Position numbers and translations under genes: made by a program | Notes under the pieces: generated by a model | What the model was told of the DNA's origin: nothing | Databases searched by the model: none | Seen by the model: only the letters and a program-made list of their open reading frames with translations | Shown here: one piece after another, positions 1 to 9,072 of the stretch | Layout of the letters: each line of letters starts with the position of its first letter | Position numbering within the stretch: position 1 is the first letter of the stretch | Assembly: GCA_020162035.1 (NCBI GenBank) | Contig: JAIUNM010000001.1 | Span: 1-64,000, forward strand | DNA: 64,000 nucleotides | Source: Bacteroidota bacterium | Lineage (GTDB): Bacteria; Bacteroidota; Bacteroidia; B-17B0; Aurantibacillaceae | Reading direction: 5' to 3'

Positions 1-61
1 CGTGTTGCTTTATACAGCCCTTCTGCTTGCAAAATTCTCAGGTTTTGTTATACAGAAGAAC

Positions 62-78
62 ATTAAGCAACGCTTAAT
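62..78 (+). terminator. weak hairpin, possible terminator
   Basis: A 7-base inverted repeat with a 3-base loop is followed by a T-rich stretch. It would suit the end of a plus-strand gene to the left of the window. The rest of 1-187 shows no coding potential that I can support. The stem is short and AT-rich, so this is tentative. Confidence 0.3.
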
Positions 79-187
79 ATTTTTATTTTATTAAATCAAA
101 TTTAAACTATTAATTGTACAAATGCAATTTTTTTATTAAAACTTGCTTAAAGTCTAATAAAATTATATTTGTTTAGTTTATTTTCTG

Positions 188-1594
188 TTAATCAAAAATT
201 GCTCTAAACAATAAAAACAAACCACCTGAAAGTATTATTGTTACTGGTAAAGTTAACACCCAAGCCAATAAAATGTTTGTAATAGTTTTACGTTGTAAAT
301 TTTTTAATCCTTTTTTAGCAACCATTGAACCAGCAATACCAGATGAAAGCATGTGTGTTGTTGAAACCGGTAAGCCATAAGCTGATGCCATACCAATACC
401 CATAGAAGCAACAATTTCGGCACTTGCACCTTGAGCATAACTCATGTGTTGCTTTCCTATTTTTTCGCCAACTGTTTTAACAATGCGTTTCCAACCAATC
501 ATAGTACCTAAACCAAGTGAAATTGAAATCATTATTATTACCCAAGATGGTGCAAATTCAATTAATTTTTTTGCACCTTTTACTTCAGTTTTTAAATGGG
601 TTGATTCTTTACCTGAAATTGCAAAATTTGGACTTTTTAAAAGTTTATCAGCACCTTTTGTAATTTTTACAATGTCTTTGCGTAATTCAAATCGTTCAGT
701 TAATGCAATATCAGATGAAAATAATTTTCCTTCAATAGCTTTATGGTAATGATTTGCATGTTTTTTTATGTTATGGTAATGTGTAAATTCATCTTTTCCA
801 AATTGTGTGGTATCTGTTGCCATTACAATTTTTTCAATAGCATCAACATTTGCATGTACACTTTGTAAGTTTACTTTACTATCTAACGAAAACTGTGCTG
901 GCAATATTGCAATTAAAATTAACATAATTAAACCTACACCTTTTTGTCCATCGTTTTGCCCATGAAAAAAGCTCACCATTCCGCAGGTTGCCCAAAGCAA
1001 CATTCTAATCCAAATTGGTGGTTTTTTGCCAGGAATTGGTTCTTTATAAATTATTTCGTTTTTAACTAAACGCTTAAACGTAAACATTACAATAATAGCT
1101 AAAGAAAAACCAATTAAAGGCGATAACAATAAAGCCATACCGGTATCTTTTGCTTTATCCCAGTTAACTGCAGTTCCTCCAATTTCTCCAGGTAAAAAAT
1201 AATATGCTAAACCTATACCAAGTATTGAACCAATTAAGGTGTGCGAACTAGATGAAGGAATACCCATGTACCAAGTGCCAAAATTCCAGATAATTGCGCT
1301 AATTAAAAGTGCCAAAACCATTGCTATACCATGGTATGCATTTGTATCTAACAAAGCATCCATAGGTAATAAATTAACAATGCCCATTGCAACTGTTATT
1401 CCACCTAACAAAACACCAATAAAATTTAAAATACCACTATATACAACTGCCATAGTTGGTTTCATTGAATTGGTATAAATTACAGTAGCCACCGCATTTG
1501 CAGTGTCATGAAAACCGTTAATAAATTCGAAAAAACAAGCCAATAAAAGGCATAAAATTAAAAAAATGGCTAAGCCTGTATCTAATCCAAACAT
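188..1594 (-). CDS. PiT-family inorganic phosphate transporter
   Basis: This is a 468-residue polytopic inner-membrane protein of the PiT (low-affinity phosphate:cation symporter) family. The family's duplicated signature is visible: GFHDTANAV at residues 27-35 in the first half, and HGQNDGQKGVG near 211-221 with a small-residue-rich SYAQGASAEIV segment near 385 in the second. Between the halves, about residues 235-347, is a hydrophilic, probably helical insert rich in His and Lys, longer than the linker of classical PitA. It starts with ATG. A phosphate-porin-like gene lies 56 bases upstream on the same strand, so the pair probably forms one phosphate-uptake operon. No DUF47 (PhoU-like) partner gene, which often accompanies PiT, is present in the window. 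Confidence 0.93.
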   Translation of the reverse strand: MFGLDTGLAIFLILCLLLACFFEFINGFHDTANAVATVIYTNSMKPTMAVVYSGILNFIGVLLGGITVAMGIVNLLPMDALLDTNAYHGIAMVLALLISAIIWNFGTWYMGIPSSSSHTLIGSILGIGLAYYFLPGEIGGTAVNWDKAKDTGMALLLSPLIGFSLAIIVMFTFKRLVKNEIIYKEPIPGKKPPIWIRMLLWATCGMVSFFHGQNDGQKGVGLIMLILIAILPAQFSLDSKVNLQSVHANVDAIEKIVMATDTTQFGKDEFTHYHNIKKHANHYHKAIEGKLFSSDIALTERFELRKDIVKITKGADKLLKSPNFAISGKESTHLKTEVKGAKKLIEFAPSWVIIMISISLGLGTMIGWKRIVKTVGEKIGKQHMSYAQGASAEIVASMGIGMASAYGLPVSTTHMLSSGIAGSMVAKKGLKNLQRKTITNILLAWVLTLPVTIILSGGLFLLFRAIFD

Positions 1595-1650
1595 GTTTTA
1601 AATTTTTTGTAATGTTAATTTTAAATTTTAATGCCAATGTTAAGCCAATG

Positions 1651-2928
1651 TTAAATCCCTAGTTCAACTTGAAAAACTCCAAAAAAATTATCAACCAAGT
1701 TAGTAGAAGTTGTTAAATATCTTTCGTTATTATAGAAAATGTTAAATTGAGCTTTTAATTTATGTTTTACAATGTATTTTGTTACACCTAAACCGTATTG
1801 ATTTATTTGATTTTGAAGTAAAATAATGTCATTATGAGGGGTAACCAATGAGTGTCTTGCAGCAATTTCCCAATTGGATTTAAAACAATAACTAAGTTGT
1901 GTATTTACACCATCGCCAGTTATAATATATCTAGTTGATGTGCCACTTTTAGTAACTGGAGCACCTTCTGTATCTCTTCTTATATATTCGCTCGAAATAG
2001 CAAAACCTCGATATTTTATAATTAAATCTGCTATATAGGTGTGAAAAGATTTAGGAGAATACAAATCTTTACCTAATTGACCTCCCGTTCTTACAGCCAA
2101 ATCGTTAAAATGGTATGCGCCAGCAATTGCAATTTTTAATTTTTCTTCGCGCAAAACATCACCTTCAAAATAGTTGCCATTTTCTTTAAATTCGCCTAAG
2201 GGCAAAAATTCTATTCTGTTTGTATAAGCTAAACCTGCATTGCTGATATTTGAATTTCTTCCCTCGCCCGAAGTTATTGCTGTTCTTATAATGGTTTTAA
2301 ATTTTTTAATATTAAAAGTGTAGTTAGAGAAAAAACCAAAATCTCTATCGGTTGTAAAAATTGCATTTACAGGCGATCTGTCATAAAATTGTAATGAACC
2401 AGAAGAAGTAATTCTTTGCCTATTACCTGGTAATTTAGTTTGACCAAAACCTAGTTGCCAATTTTTATTTAATTTATAATTTAAAAAAGCATCGCGTACA
2501 ATATTTGGGCTAACATTTTGTGTTGTAACATCAGCAACGCTCCAATCCATATCGCCCCTAGACACCGAAAGTTGTAAATAATAAGATAATTTAGGATTAT
2601 AAACATGGCCTGACAAAACTAATCTGCACCTCCTAACACGGGCTTCCCAACTTTCAGGACTTAAATCATTTGTGCTTTTAGTATTCATTAAAAAACGATT
2701 TTGAATTCTAAAGCGTATGTTTAATGAATATGAACTATCTGGTGTAGAAAAACCTAACCCATTTTTATAATTAAAAAAAGGAGTGGTGATTTGTTTTTGA
2801 ACAACAGTATTGTTTTTTTGATTTTGTAAACTAATAGTATCTACATTTTGGCTATTAACGAATTTGTTACTACCCAAAACCAGTATTATTAACAATAATT
2901 TAAAATTAAAACTAAAAAAATTTAACAT
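1651..2928 (-). CDS. porin of the OprO/OprP (phosphate-selective) type
   Basis: This is an outer-membrane beta-barrel of about 425 residues with an N-terminal signal peptide (hydrophobic core LLLIILVLG, likely cleavage near VNSQ). The mature part has alternating amphipathic strands and the porin O/P-type features: an early strand describing RFRIQNRF, then an SWEARVRRCRLVLSG segment, and a C-terminal strand ending in an aromatic-rich VELGI. I place the start at the ATG at 2928. A TTG at 2946 would add six polar residues before the signal peptide. The gene precedes the PiT transporter in the same direction, which suggests passage of phosphate or another anion across the outer membrane. The substrate is inferred from family and neighbour only. 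Confidence 0.85.
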   Translation of the reverse strand: MLNFFSFNFKLLLIILVLGSNKFVNSQNVDTISLQNQKNNTVVQKQITTPFFNYKNGLGFSTPDSSYSLNIRFRIQNRFLMNTKSTNDLSPESWEARVRRCRLVLSGHVYNPKLSYYLQLSVSRGDMDWSVADVTTQNVSPNIVRDAFLNYKLNKNWQLGFGQTKLPGNRQRITSSGSLQFYDRSPVNAIFTTDRDFGFFSNYTFNIKKFKTIIRTAITSGEGRNSNISNAGLAYTNRIEFLPLGEFKENGNYFEGDVLREEKLKIAIAGAYHFNDLAVRTGGQLGKDLYSPKSFHTYIADLIIKYRGFAISSEYIRRDTEGAPVTKSGTSTRYIITGDGVNTQLSYCFKSNWEIAARHSLVTPHNDIILLQNQINQYGLGVTKYIVKHKLKAQFNIFYNNERYLTTSTNLVDNFFGVFQVELGI

Positions 2929-3028
2929 GCTGTGTTTTTGCTGCAAAAAAACACCTGTAAAATTGCTTTAGCGTTAAATTAAGGTTAACAAATTGTTAAG
3001 TTGAAGAATAAATTAAATAGAATTGAAA

Positions 3029-5134
3029 TTACAATTCGTTAAGTATGTTTGTAGTTTCGTGAATGTAAACATCTTTAATTATACTTTTTGCCCAACGGTT
3101 TTCTCTACCTAATTTTGCAGTATCAGCAGCACTTTTAAATTTATCTTCTTCTAATAAACTGCCAGTAAAATTTTTAATGTCTTTTCTTAAATCATCATAT
3201 TTTTTATTTTGATCGCGAAATTGTTTCATCTCTAATCTATATTTTTCTAAATTAACGCTATACTTAGTATCGTCTTTTTTACTTTTAATTTCTTTAGATT
3301 GATCGTTAATTAATTTAAATTGATCGCTTTTTTTAACTCTTGCTGTACTGTTTTTAAGTAAATTGCTGTAATTAATACTATTAAACTCGGTATAGTTTGC
3401 TTTTTTAATTTCGTCCCAAGGCATTGGGTTGTCCATTTCTTTTTCGCCCAACTCAATTAATTCGTAAGGGTCTGGCAACAACACATCTGGAGTTACGCCT
3501 TTTAATTGAGTAGCGCCACCATTAATGCGATAAAATTTTTGTTGTGTAATTTTAACTGAACCAACATGTGGAGCTAAAGAATCTAATTGAGGAATTAAAA
3601 ATTGATCTAACCCAACAAAACTTTGTACAGTTCCTTTACCAAAACTAGGTGTACCAACAATTACACCACGTTTATAATCTTGCATGGCCGCTGCTAAAAT
3701 TTCGCTTGCACTTGCGCTGTTATGGTTAATCATTATGGCTAAAGGGCCATCCCAAACTACATCAGGGTTACGATCTTCCATAATATTTACATAATTATTT
3801 TTACTTCTTACTTGAACTACAGGACCTTTATTAAAGAATAAACCAGCCATTTCAACTACTTCTTGTAAAGAACCACCGCCATTATCTCGTAAATCAACAA
3901 TTAAACTTTTTATGCCTTGTTTTTTTAATTTTTCAATTTCAAGTCGCATATCTTTTGAGCAATGGTGTGCTGTACCAGATCTTGTAAAATCAGTATAAAA
4001 AGAAGGTAAATAAATGTAGCCGATTTTGTTTTTGTTTTCTAACAAAACACTTTTAGCATACGTTTCTTCCATTTCAATTACATCTCTAATAATTTTTATT
4101 TCTTTGGTGGTATTATCTGGTTTTTTTACAGTTAATACAACGGGTGTGCCTTTTTTACCTTTAATTAATTCAATAGCATCATCCATTTCCATATTAGATA
4201 TATCAACTGCTTCGCCATTTCCTTGAGCTACTTTAATAATTGCATCGCCAGCTTTTAATTCGCCTTGCTTATAACTTGGACTTCCTACAATAATTTCACT
4301 AACGGTTAGCACATTGTCTTTACTTTGTAATCTAGCGCCAATGCCTTCAAATTGACCACTCATGCTTTGGTCAAACTTTTTTTTATCAACCGGAGCAAAG
4401 TACTCGGTATGGGGGTCAAAAATATTAGCAACAGAATTTGCAAATGCTCCAAAACGTTCGCGAGGTTTTATTTTATATAAACGTTTAAACCATTCTTGGT
4501 TAGATTTTAATGTTTTTCTTCTAGCATCAACTTCAATACTATCAAAAGTTTTAAACTTAAATGCTGTATCATTTTTTTCTTTAGCTTTTTCTTGTTTAGT
4601 TAACTCATCATCAATTCTATTTAAAACTTGATACGTAATCATTTTACGCCATTCATTTTTTAACTCATCTTCTGTTTTAGAATATTTTGTTTTTTCGCCA
4701 TCAGTTTCATATTCGTCGTTAGTTTTATAGTTTAATGGTTGAGCTAATATTTCTTTACTCCAGTTTTCTTTTTCTTTAATTCTTTGATTAATAATTTCGA
4801 CAGAGCGTTTATAAAAAGAATGATTTTGCGTAATAATTTGGTCGTCAATTTCTTTTCTGTATTTTAATAATTCATCATAATCATTTTGTAAAAGAAATTT
4901 TTTACTATAATCCATTCGTTTTAAATACAAATCAAATACCTTTTCGCTAAATGCATCGTCTAACTTTTGAGGGGCATAATGATTTTGATTTAAACTTCCG
5001 AGCATTAACTCAAAAATTACATCATTTCTATCAAACACATATTTATAAATACTAAATGAAGAAAGAAGTAGAACACAAACTAAACCTATAACTTTGTTAG
5101 ATAGTTTTGGCAACTTTTTAAAAACCTTACGCAT
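3029..5134 (-). CDS. C-terminal processing peptidase, S41 family (Prc/Tsp type)
   Basis: A 701-residue periplasmic protease of the tail-specific (Prc) subgroup. It has an N-terminal membrane anchor or signal segment (about residues 15-33), a long helical N-terminal region, a PDZ domain around 255-350, the S41 protease core with SASASE carrying the nucleophile (about Ser475) and the general-base Lys in FGKGTVQ (Lys500), and a C-terminal DUF3340-like helical tail. The length matches E. coli Tsp (about 680) and is well above CtpA-type enzymes such as the one at 35,104. The family degrades or trims periplasmic proteins from the C-terminus. It is a single gene, with a Bacteroidota -7 box directly upstream. 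Confidence 0.93.
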   Translation of the reverse strand: MRKVFKKLPKLSNKVIGLVCVLLLSSFSIYKYVFDRNDVIFELMLGSLNQNHYAPQKLDDAFSEKVFDLYLKRMDYSKKFLLQNDYDELLKYRKEIDDQIITQNHSFYKRSVEIINQRIKEKENWSKEILAQPLNYKTNDEYETDGEKTKYSKTEDELKNEWRKMITYQVLNRIDDELTKQEKAKEKNDTAFKFKTFDSIEVDARRKTLKSNQEWFKRLYKIKPRERFGAFANSVANIFDPHTEYFAPVDKKKFDQSMSGQFEGIGARLQSKDNVLTVSEIIVGSPSYKQGELKAGDAIIKVAQGNGEAVDISNMEMDDAIELIKGKKGTPVVLTVKKPDNTTKEIKIIRDVIEMEETYAKSVLLENKNKIGYIYLPSFYTDFTRSGTAHHCSKDMRLEIEKLKKQGIKSLIVDLRDNGGGSLQEVVEMAGLFFNKGPVVQVRSKNNYVNIMEDRNPDVVWDGPLAIMINHNSASASEILAAAMQDYKRGVIVGTPSFGKGTVQSFVGLDQFLIPQLDSLAPHVGSVKITQQKFYRINGGATQLKGVTPDVLLPDPYELIELGEKEMDNPMPWDEIKKANYTEFNSINYSNLLKNSTARVKKSDQFKLINDQSKEIKSKKDDTKYSVNLEKYRLEMKQFRDQNKKYDDLRKDIKNFTGSLLEEDKFKSAADTAKLGRENRWAKSIIKDVYIHETTNILNEL

Positions 5135-5139
5135 AGCAA

Positions 5140-5147
5140 CAAATTTA
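5140..5147 (-). promoter_or_regulatory. candidate -7 box of the Prc-type protease gene
   Basis: On the minus strand this reads TAAATTTG, matching the Bacteroidota -7 consensus TAnnTTTG, six bases before the ATG at 5134. No convincing -33 TTTG is seen at the right distance, so confidence is low. Confidence 0.35.
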
Positions 5148-5269
5148 AAATAATATTAAGTACTTTAGAAGCTATAATGCAATATTTTTGCCATAATGCT
5201 TTAAAACTTGTTTAAATTTTGTTAAAGTATTAATTCATATATAAAGTATATTGCTGTCAATTAAATTTT

Positions 5270-6319
5270 ATGATAGATTTTACGAGAGCACAATTAAACA
5301 ATTTTTATGTAAGTTTTGTAGGAAACAAAGGATTAGGCGAGGAATTAACCTTAAGTGAAACCGAATTTAAACTTGAAGATGATTTTTTAAAAGAAACATT
5401 AATTAGATATTTTACTCAAGCCTTTAAAACCGATATTTATTACCAATTTAAAGGAAAAGTTGATATAAGTTTAGCTTCAGTTGCAAATGCTTGCGAAGAT
5501 ATTTTTAACTCACAAAAAAACTTTATTTCAAAATCAAAAGAAATTGCCAATCATTTATATAATCAATCTGTACATCCAAAAATAAAAGGAGGAGAGTTTT
5601 TTGTATGTTATTTTAACGAAGTAAATGTTGATGGGGAATTATGTGATGCAATAGGTTTGTTTAAATGCGAAAACAAAGAAACCTTTTTAAAAGTTTACCA
5701 ACATATTGATAATTTTGAATTAGATTGTGAAAATGGCATTAATATTAACAAGTTAGATAAAGGTTGCTTAATTTTTAATGCTGATAAAAAAAACGGATAC
5801 AAACTAAGTATAATTGACAACAATAATAAAGTTGCCGAATGTGCCGCATATTGGGAAGAAGATTTTTTAAATGCAAAACTTAAAACAAATTCATATTACC
5901 ATACCAAAAATTTTATGGATATGAGCAGAGGCTTTTGTGAGGAAGTTTTAACCGAAGCTAATAATGTAGATAAACAAAATCAAATGATGATGTTAAACAG
6001 AAGCGCCTCGTATTTTAAGGATAAAGACCACGTAACTGTAAGTAATTTCGAAAAAGATGTGTTAGTTGAACCAGATGTAATTACAGCATTTAAAGAATAC
6101 AGAAATACTTATAATGATAAATTAAATTTAACAGCTGTTGAAGAGTTTGATGTAAGCAATACCGCAGTTAAAAAAAATTCAAAATACATGAAAAGCGTTG
6201 TAAAACTTGATAAAAATTTTCATTTATACATTCACAGTAAACACGAATATGTTGAAAGAGGTTTTGATGAAGAAAAAGGGTTAAAATATTACAAGCTATA
6301 TTACATAAACGAGGCTTAA
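5270..6319 (+). CDS. nucleoid-associated protein, NdpA/YejK family
   Basis: A 349-residue cytoplasmic protein with the features of the 37-kDa nucleoid-associated protein family (PF04245): an N-terminal segment with repeated acidic and aromatic positions, the central GGEFFVCYFNEV strand, the NKLDKGCLIFN segment and a basic C-terminal part. The length is typical (E. coli YejK is 335). Family members bind DNA or the nucleoid, but the biochemical role is poorly defined. It stands alone on the plus strand, divergent from the protease gene and convergent with PorT; its stop overlaps the PorT 3' end by four bases. Confidence 0.85.
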   Translation: MIDFTRAQLNNFYVSFVGNKGLGEELTLSETEFKLEDDFLKETLIRYFTQAFKTDIYYQFKGKVDISLASVANACEDIFNSQKNFISKSKEIANHLYNQSVHPKIKGGEFFVCYFNEVNVDGELCDAIGLFKCENKETFLKVYQHIDNFELDCENGININKLDKGCLIFNADKKNGYKLSIIDNNNKVAECAAYWEEDFLNAKLKTNSYYHTKNFMDMSRGFCEEVLTEANNVDKQNQMMMLNRSASYFKDKDHVTVSNFEKDVLVEPDVITAFKEYRNTYNDKLNLTAVEEFDVSNTAVKKNSKYMKSVVKLDKNFHLYIHSKHEYVERGFDEEKGLKYYKLYYINEA

Positions 6320-7086
6320 CCCTCAAATGTTACAGTAAATACAACCATTCTGCTTCTTACCTTATCTATACTATTACTAAAAATACTATTTTCGGGTTTA
6401 AGTAAATTACGCGTTCCGATTTGCAATTTTACTTCAAAGCCTAACTTAAAATATTGCAAATAAAAATCTACCCCTGCTCCACTACTATAATAATAATCAT
6501 CTCGTTTTAATTTAACATTATCATCTAACTGGTTAGGGCCACTAGTAACACCCGCAGCTTTTTTTCTTGCAGCTAAATCTAATTGATAACCTCCGCCTCC
6601 AATTATGTATGCACTAAAATTTCCTAATCGTTTTGATTGTATTTTAGTTTCGATAGGAAAAAATAAAAAGGCTGATTCAACTCTTTTTTGAAAAATTTTT
6701 GAGCTGTCGTTTGTTCTGTTAGACAAGGTATATTCTATAGTTCTAGAACCAAAACTAATGCTGGGTGTAAATCTTAAGCGAATATACTCATGCAACTTGG
6801 CATCGCTAACAATACCGATAGCAAAACCAGGGGCAGGTTTACTAAAAATACTCCTTATTTGATAACGGGTTATTGTACCTTTTTCTTTAATAACAGTATC
6901 AGGCAACATAGAGTTTGGTTTTGGATTTATTACAAAATCTGCTTTATTTCCTGCAATTGTAAAACCAAAATGCAATCGAGATTTATAAAATTTTGGCAAA
7001 TTAACCCCATACCCATCATGATGCTGTGCCTTAACGTTTAAACTAAAAAAAACAGTTAATAATACAATGTACCAACAATTACGCAC
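6316..7086 (-). CDS. porT: PorT-type outer-membrane protein of type IX secretion
   Basis: A 256-residue protein with a signal peptide (cleavage near VKAQ) and an eight-strand-like beta-barrel. The N-terminal part carries the HFGFTIAGNKADF pattern and the middle the IRLRFTPSISFGSRTIEY pattern that I associate with PorT of Bacteroidota, an outer-membrane component needed for T9SS export and gliding. The start codon is GTG at 7086; an in-frame stop lies three codons upstream, so no earlier start is possible. Two T9SS cargo-like proteins are in the same window at 42.5-46.5 kb. A general OmpW/PorT-like porin is the alternative. Confidence 0.75.
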   Translation of the reverse strand: MRNCWYIVLLTVFFSLNVKAQHHDGYGVNLPKFYKSRLHFGFTIAGNKADFVINPKPNSMLPDTVIKEKGTITRYQIRSIFSKPAPGFAIGIVSDAKLHEYIRLRFTPSISFGSRTIEYTLSNRTNDSSKIFQKRVESAFLFFPIETKIQSKRLGNFSAYIIGGGGYQLDLAARKKAAGVTSGPNQLDDNVKLKRDDYYYSSGAGVDFYLQYFKLGFEVKLQIGTRNLLKPENSIFSNSIDKVRSRMVVFTVTFEG

Positions 7087-7182
7087 GGTTTATAAACGAT
7101 TAATTAAAAAAAATATTGTATAAAGATACTATTTTAAGATTAAAAAAATATTTAAACGTTTTATTACTCATTTAAAAAAAGC

Positions 7183-7190
7183 TAAATTTG
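7183..7190 (+). promoter_or_regulatory. candidate -7 box for panD
   Basis: TAAATTTG matches the Bacteroidota -7 consensus and sits five to eight bases before the two possible panD start codons, implying a very short leader. No clear -33 element is visible. Confidence 0.35.
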
Positions 7191-7194
7191 TAAG

Positions 7195-7548
7195 ATGATG
7201 CAAATTCAAGTGATGAAATCTAAATTACATTGTGTAACAGTTACACAAGCTGAGTTAGATTATATTGGAAGCATAACCATTGATGAAGATTTAATGGATG
7301 CTGCAAATTTTATTGAAAATGAACAAGTACATATTTTAAACAAAAATAACGGTGCACGATTTATAACATATGTTATTAAAGGTAAAAGAGGAAGTGGTGT
7401 AATTTGTTTAAACGGACCTGCTGCAAAATTAGTAAATATAGGCGATGTAGTTATTGTAATTTCTTATGCAACAATGGAGTTTGAAAAAGCTAAAACGTTT
7501 GTACCATGGGTTGTTTTTCCTGATACTTTAACTAATAAATTAAAATAG
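7195..7548 (+). CDS. panD: aspartate 1-decarboxylase proenzyme
   Basis: PanD makes beta-alanine from L-aspartate for pantothenate and coenzyme A synthesis, using a pyruvoyl group formed by self-cleavage at a Gly-Ser bond. That bond is visible in YIGSITID. If translation starts at the second ATG (7198), the site is exactly Gly24-Ser25 as in E. coli, which favours that start over 7195. The SKLH motif near the N-terminus and [20 protein letters not shown] in the C-terminal half are also family hallmarks. At about 117 residues it is of usual length. It is followed after three bases by a membrane-protein gene and probably co-transcribed with it. Confidence 0.95.
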   Translation: MMQIQVMKSKLHCVTVTQAELDYIGSITIDEDLMDAANFIENEQVHILNKNNGARFITYVIKGKRGSGVICLNGPAAKLVNIGDVVIVISYATMEFEKAKTFVPWVVFPDTLTNKLK

Positions 7549-7551
7549 AAA

Positions 7552-8571
7552 GTGGCTAAAACTAATACAAAGTCAATTCTTCAATTTGTAGTTTTACTTT
7601 GTATAGCTATTTTATTAATTTGGTTATCGTTACGCGCAGTTGCAGATAAAAAAGATGAAATAATTAATGCATTTAAAAATGCAAATTATTTATGGGTAAT
7701 TATATCAATGCTTTTTGCCTTTTTTAGTCATTTTTTTAGGGCTTATCGTTGGAACTACTTACTAAACCCACTTGGACACAAAACCAAATTAATTAATGCA
7801 AACTGCCATGTTTTTATTGGCTATTTAGCAAATTATGGAATACCAAGAATGGGAGAAGTATCGAGATGTACGCTTGCAAGTAAGTACGATAAAGTTCCTT
7901 TTGAAATTGCTTTTGGAACTGTAATTACAGAACGTATTATAGATTTTATGTTATTTATTGTAATATTTTTTATTGCATTATTTACCCAATTTTCTAAATT
8001 AAGTGGCTTAGCAAACGAATACATTTTTAGTAAATTATCTGATAAATTTTCAAACTTGTCTCAAAGTCCTGTAAAATTAATTATTATGATTGTTATAGTA
8101 ATTGCAATAGTTGCTGGATATTTATTTTTAAGAAAAAAAATTAGTAATTTATTAAAAGGTAAATTTGGAAATTTATTAAGTGGTTTTGCCAAAGGCATAG
8201 GTTCAATTAAAAACATGAAAAAACCATTTATGTTTGTTTTATTAAGTATTGTTATTTGGTTTTGCTATTTATTATCGCTTTATTTTTGTATGCTAGCATT
8301 AGATGGCACAAAATTATTAGGTTTAGATGTTGCATTAGTTTTATTATTATTTGGCACATTTGGTGTAATTTTTTCGCCAGGTGGCTTAGGTGCTTACCCT
8401 GCAATAGTTGGCGGAATTTTAATTTCTACATATCAAATAGATAAAGTATGGGCTTTTGCAATGCCATGGTTAGCCTGGACAAGCCAATTTGCATTAGTTT
8501 TACTTTTTGGTTTATTAGCTTTTATTGTTTTACCTTTAATAAATAACCGCAAACAAAATGAATTACTTTGA
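7552..8571 (+). CDS. flippase-like integral membrane protein (UPF0104/YbhN-type)
   Basis: A 339-residue polytopic membrane protein with about eight hydrophobic segments. It resembles the lysylphosphatidylglycerol synthase transmembrane / flippase-like family: the conserved FFRAYRWNYLL segment near residues 62-72, GYLANYGIPRMGEVSR near 91-106, and FSPGGLGAYPA in the C-terminal half. Members are linked to lipid handling, but the substrate here is unknown. The start is GTG at 7552, three bases after the panD stop; no ATG gives a better N-terminus. Its 3' end overlaps the next gene by 14 bases, so the three genes look like one transcription unit. Confidence 0.85.
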   Translation: MAKTNTKSILQFVVLLCIAILLIWLSLRAVADKKDEIINAFKNANYLWVIISMLFAFFSHFFRAYRWNYLLNPLGHKTKLINANCHVFIGYLANYGIPRMGEVSRCTLASKYDKVPFEIAFGTVITERIIDFMLFIVIFFIALFTQFSKLSGLANEYIFSKLSDKFSNLSQSPVKLIIMIVIVIAIVAGYLFLRKKISNLLKGKFGNLLSGFAKGIGSIKNMKKPFMFVLLSIVIWFCYLLSLYFCMLALDGTKLLGLDVALVLLLFGTFGVIFSPGGLGAYPAIVGGILISTYQIDKVWAFAMPWLAWTSQFALVLLFGLLAFIVLPLINNRKQNELL

Positions 8572-9052
8572 GCGAATTAATTCTAAAATTGTTTCAAAGG
8601 AAGTTGCCTTAGAAAAAATTACAGAATTAAAAAAAACAAATAAAAACATTGTTTTTACAAATGGTTGTTTTGATATTTTACATGTAGGACATGTGTCGTA
8701 TTTAAGTCAAGCAAGAGATTTAGGTGATTTTTTAATTTTAGGTTTAAATACAGATGCAAGCGTAAAACTTTTAAATAAAGCTCCCAATCGCCCAATAAAT
8801 AACGAATTTAACAGGGCAAAAATTTTAGCTGCTTTAGCTTGTGTTGATTTAATTGTTTTGTTTAATGAAGAAACTCCATTACAATTAATAGAATTTTTAT
8901 TGCCAACTATTTTAGTAAAAGGAAACGATTACAAAATTGAAAACATTGTAGGTTATGATGCAGTAATAAAAAGCGGAGGAAAAGTGTTAACACTGCCTTT
9001 TGTTGAAGGATTTTCTACAACAAACATTATTTCAAAAATTAATTCGAAATAA
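8558..9052 (+). CDS. rfaE2: D-glycero-beta-D-manno-heptose 1-phosphate adenylyltransferase
   Basis: A 164-residue stand-alone cytidylyltransferase-like enzyme corresponding to the C-terminal half of E. coli HldE. The nucleotide-binding motif GCFDILHVGH is at residues 37-46. Other family features are LGLNTDASVKLL, RPINNEFNRAKILAAL, VKGNDYKIENIVG and the C-terminal FVEGFSTTNII. It activates heptose-1-phosphate to ADP-heptose for lipopolysaccharide inner core. The kinase half (RfaE1) is not in this window. It overlaps the preceding membrane-protein gene by 14 bases. A glycerol-3-phosphate cytidylyltransferase is the alternative, but EGFSTTN favours RfaE2. Confidence 0.92.
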   Translation: MNYFERINSKIVSKEVALEKITELKKTNKNIVFTNGCFDILHVGHVSYLSQARDLGDFLILGLNTDASVKLLNKAPNRPINNEFNRAKILAALACVDLIVLFNEETPLQLIEFLLPTILVKGNDYKIENIVGYDAVIKSGGKVLTLPFVEGFSTTNIISKINSK

Positions 9053-9072
9053 AATTTAGAATTAAAAAAATC

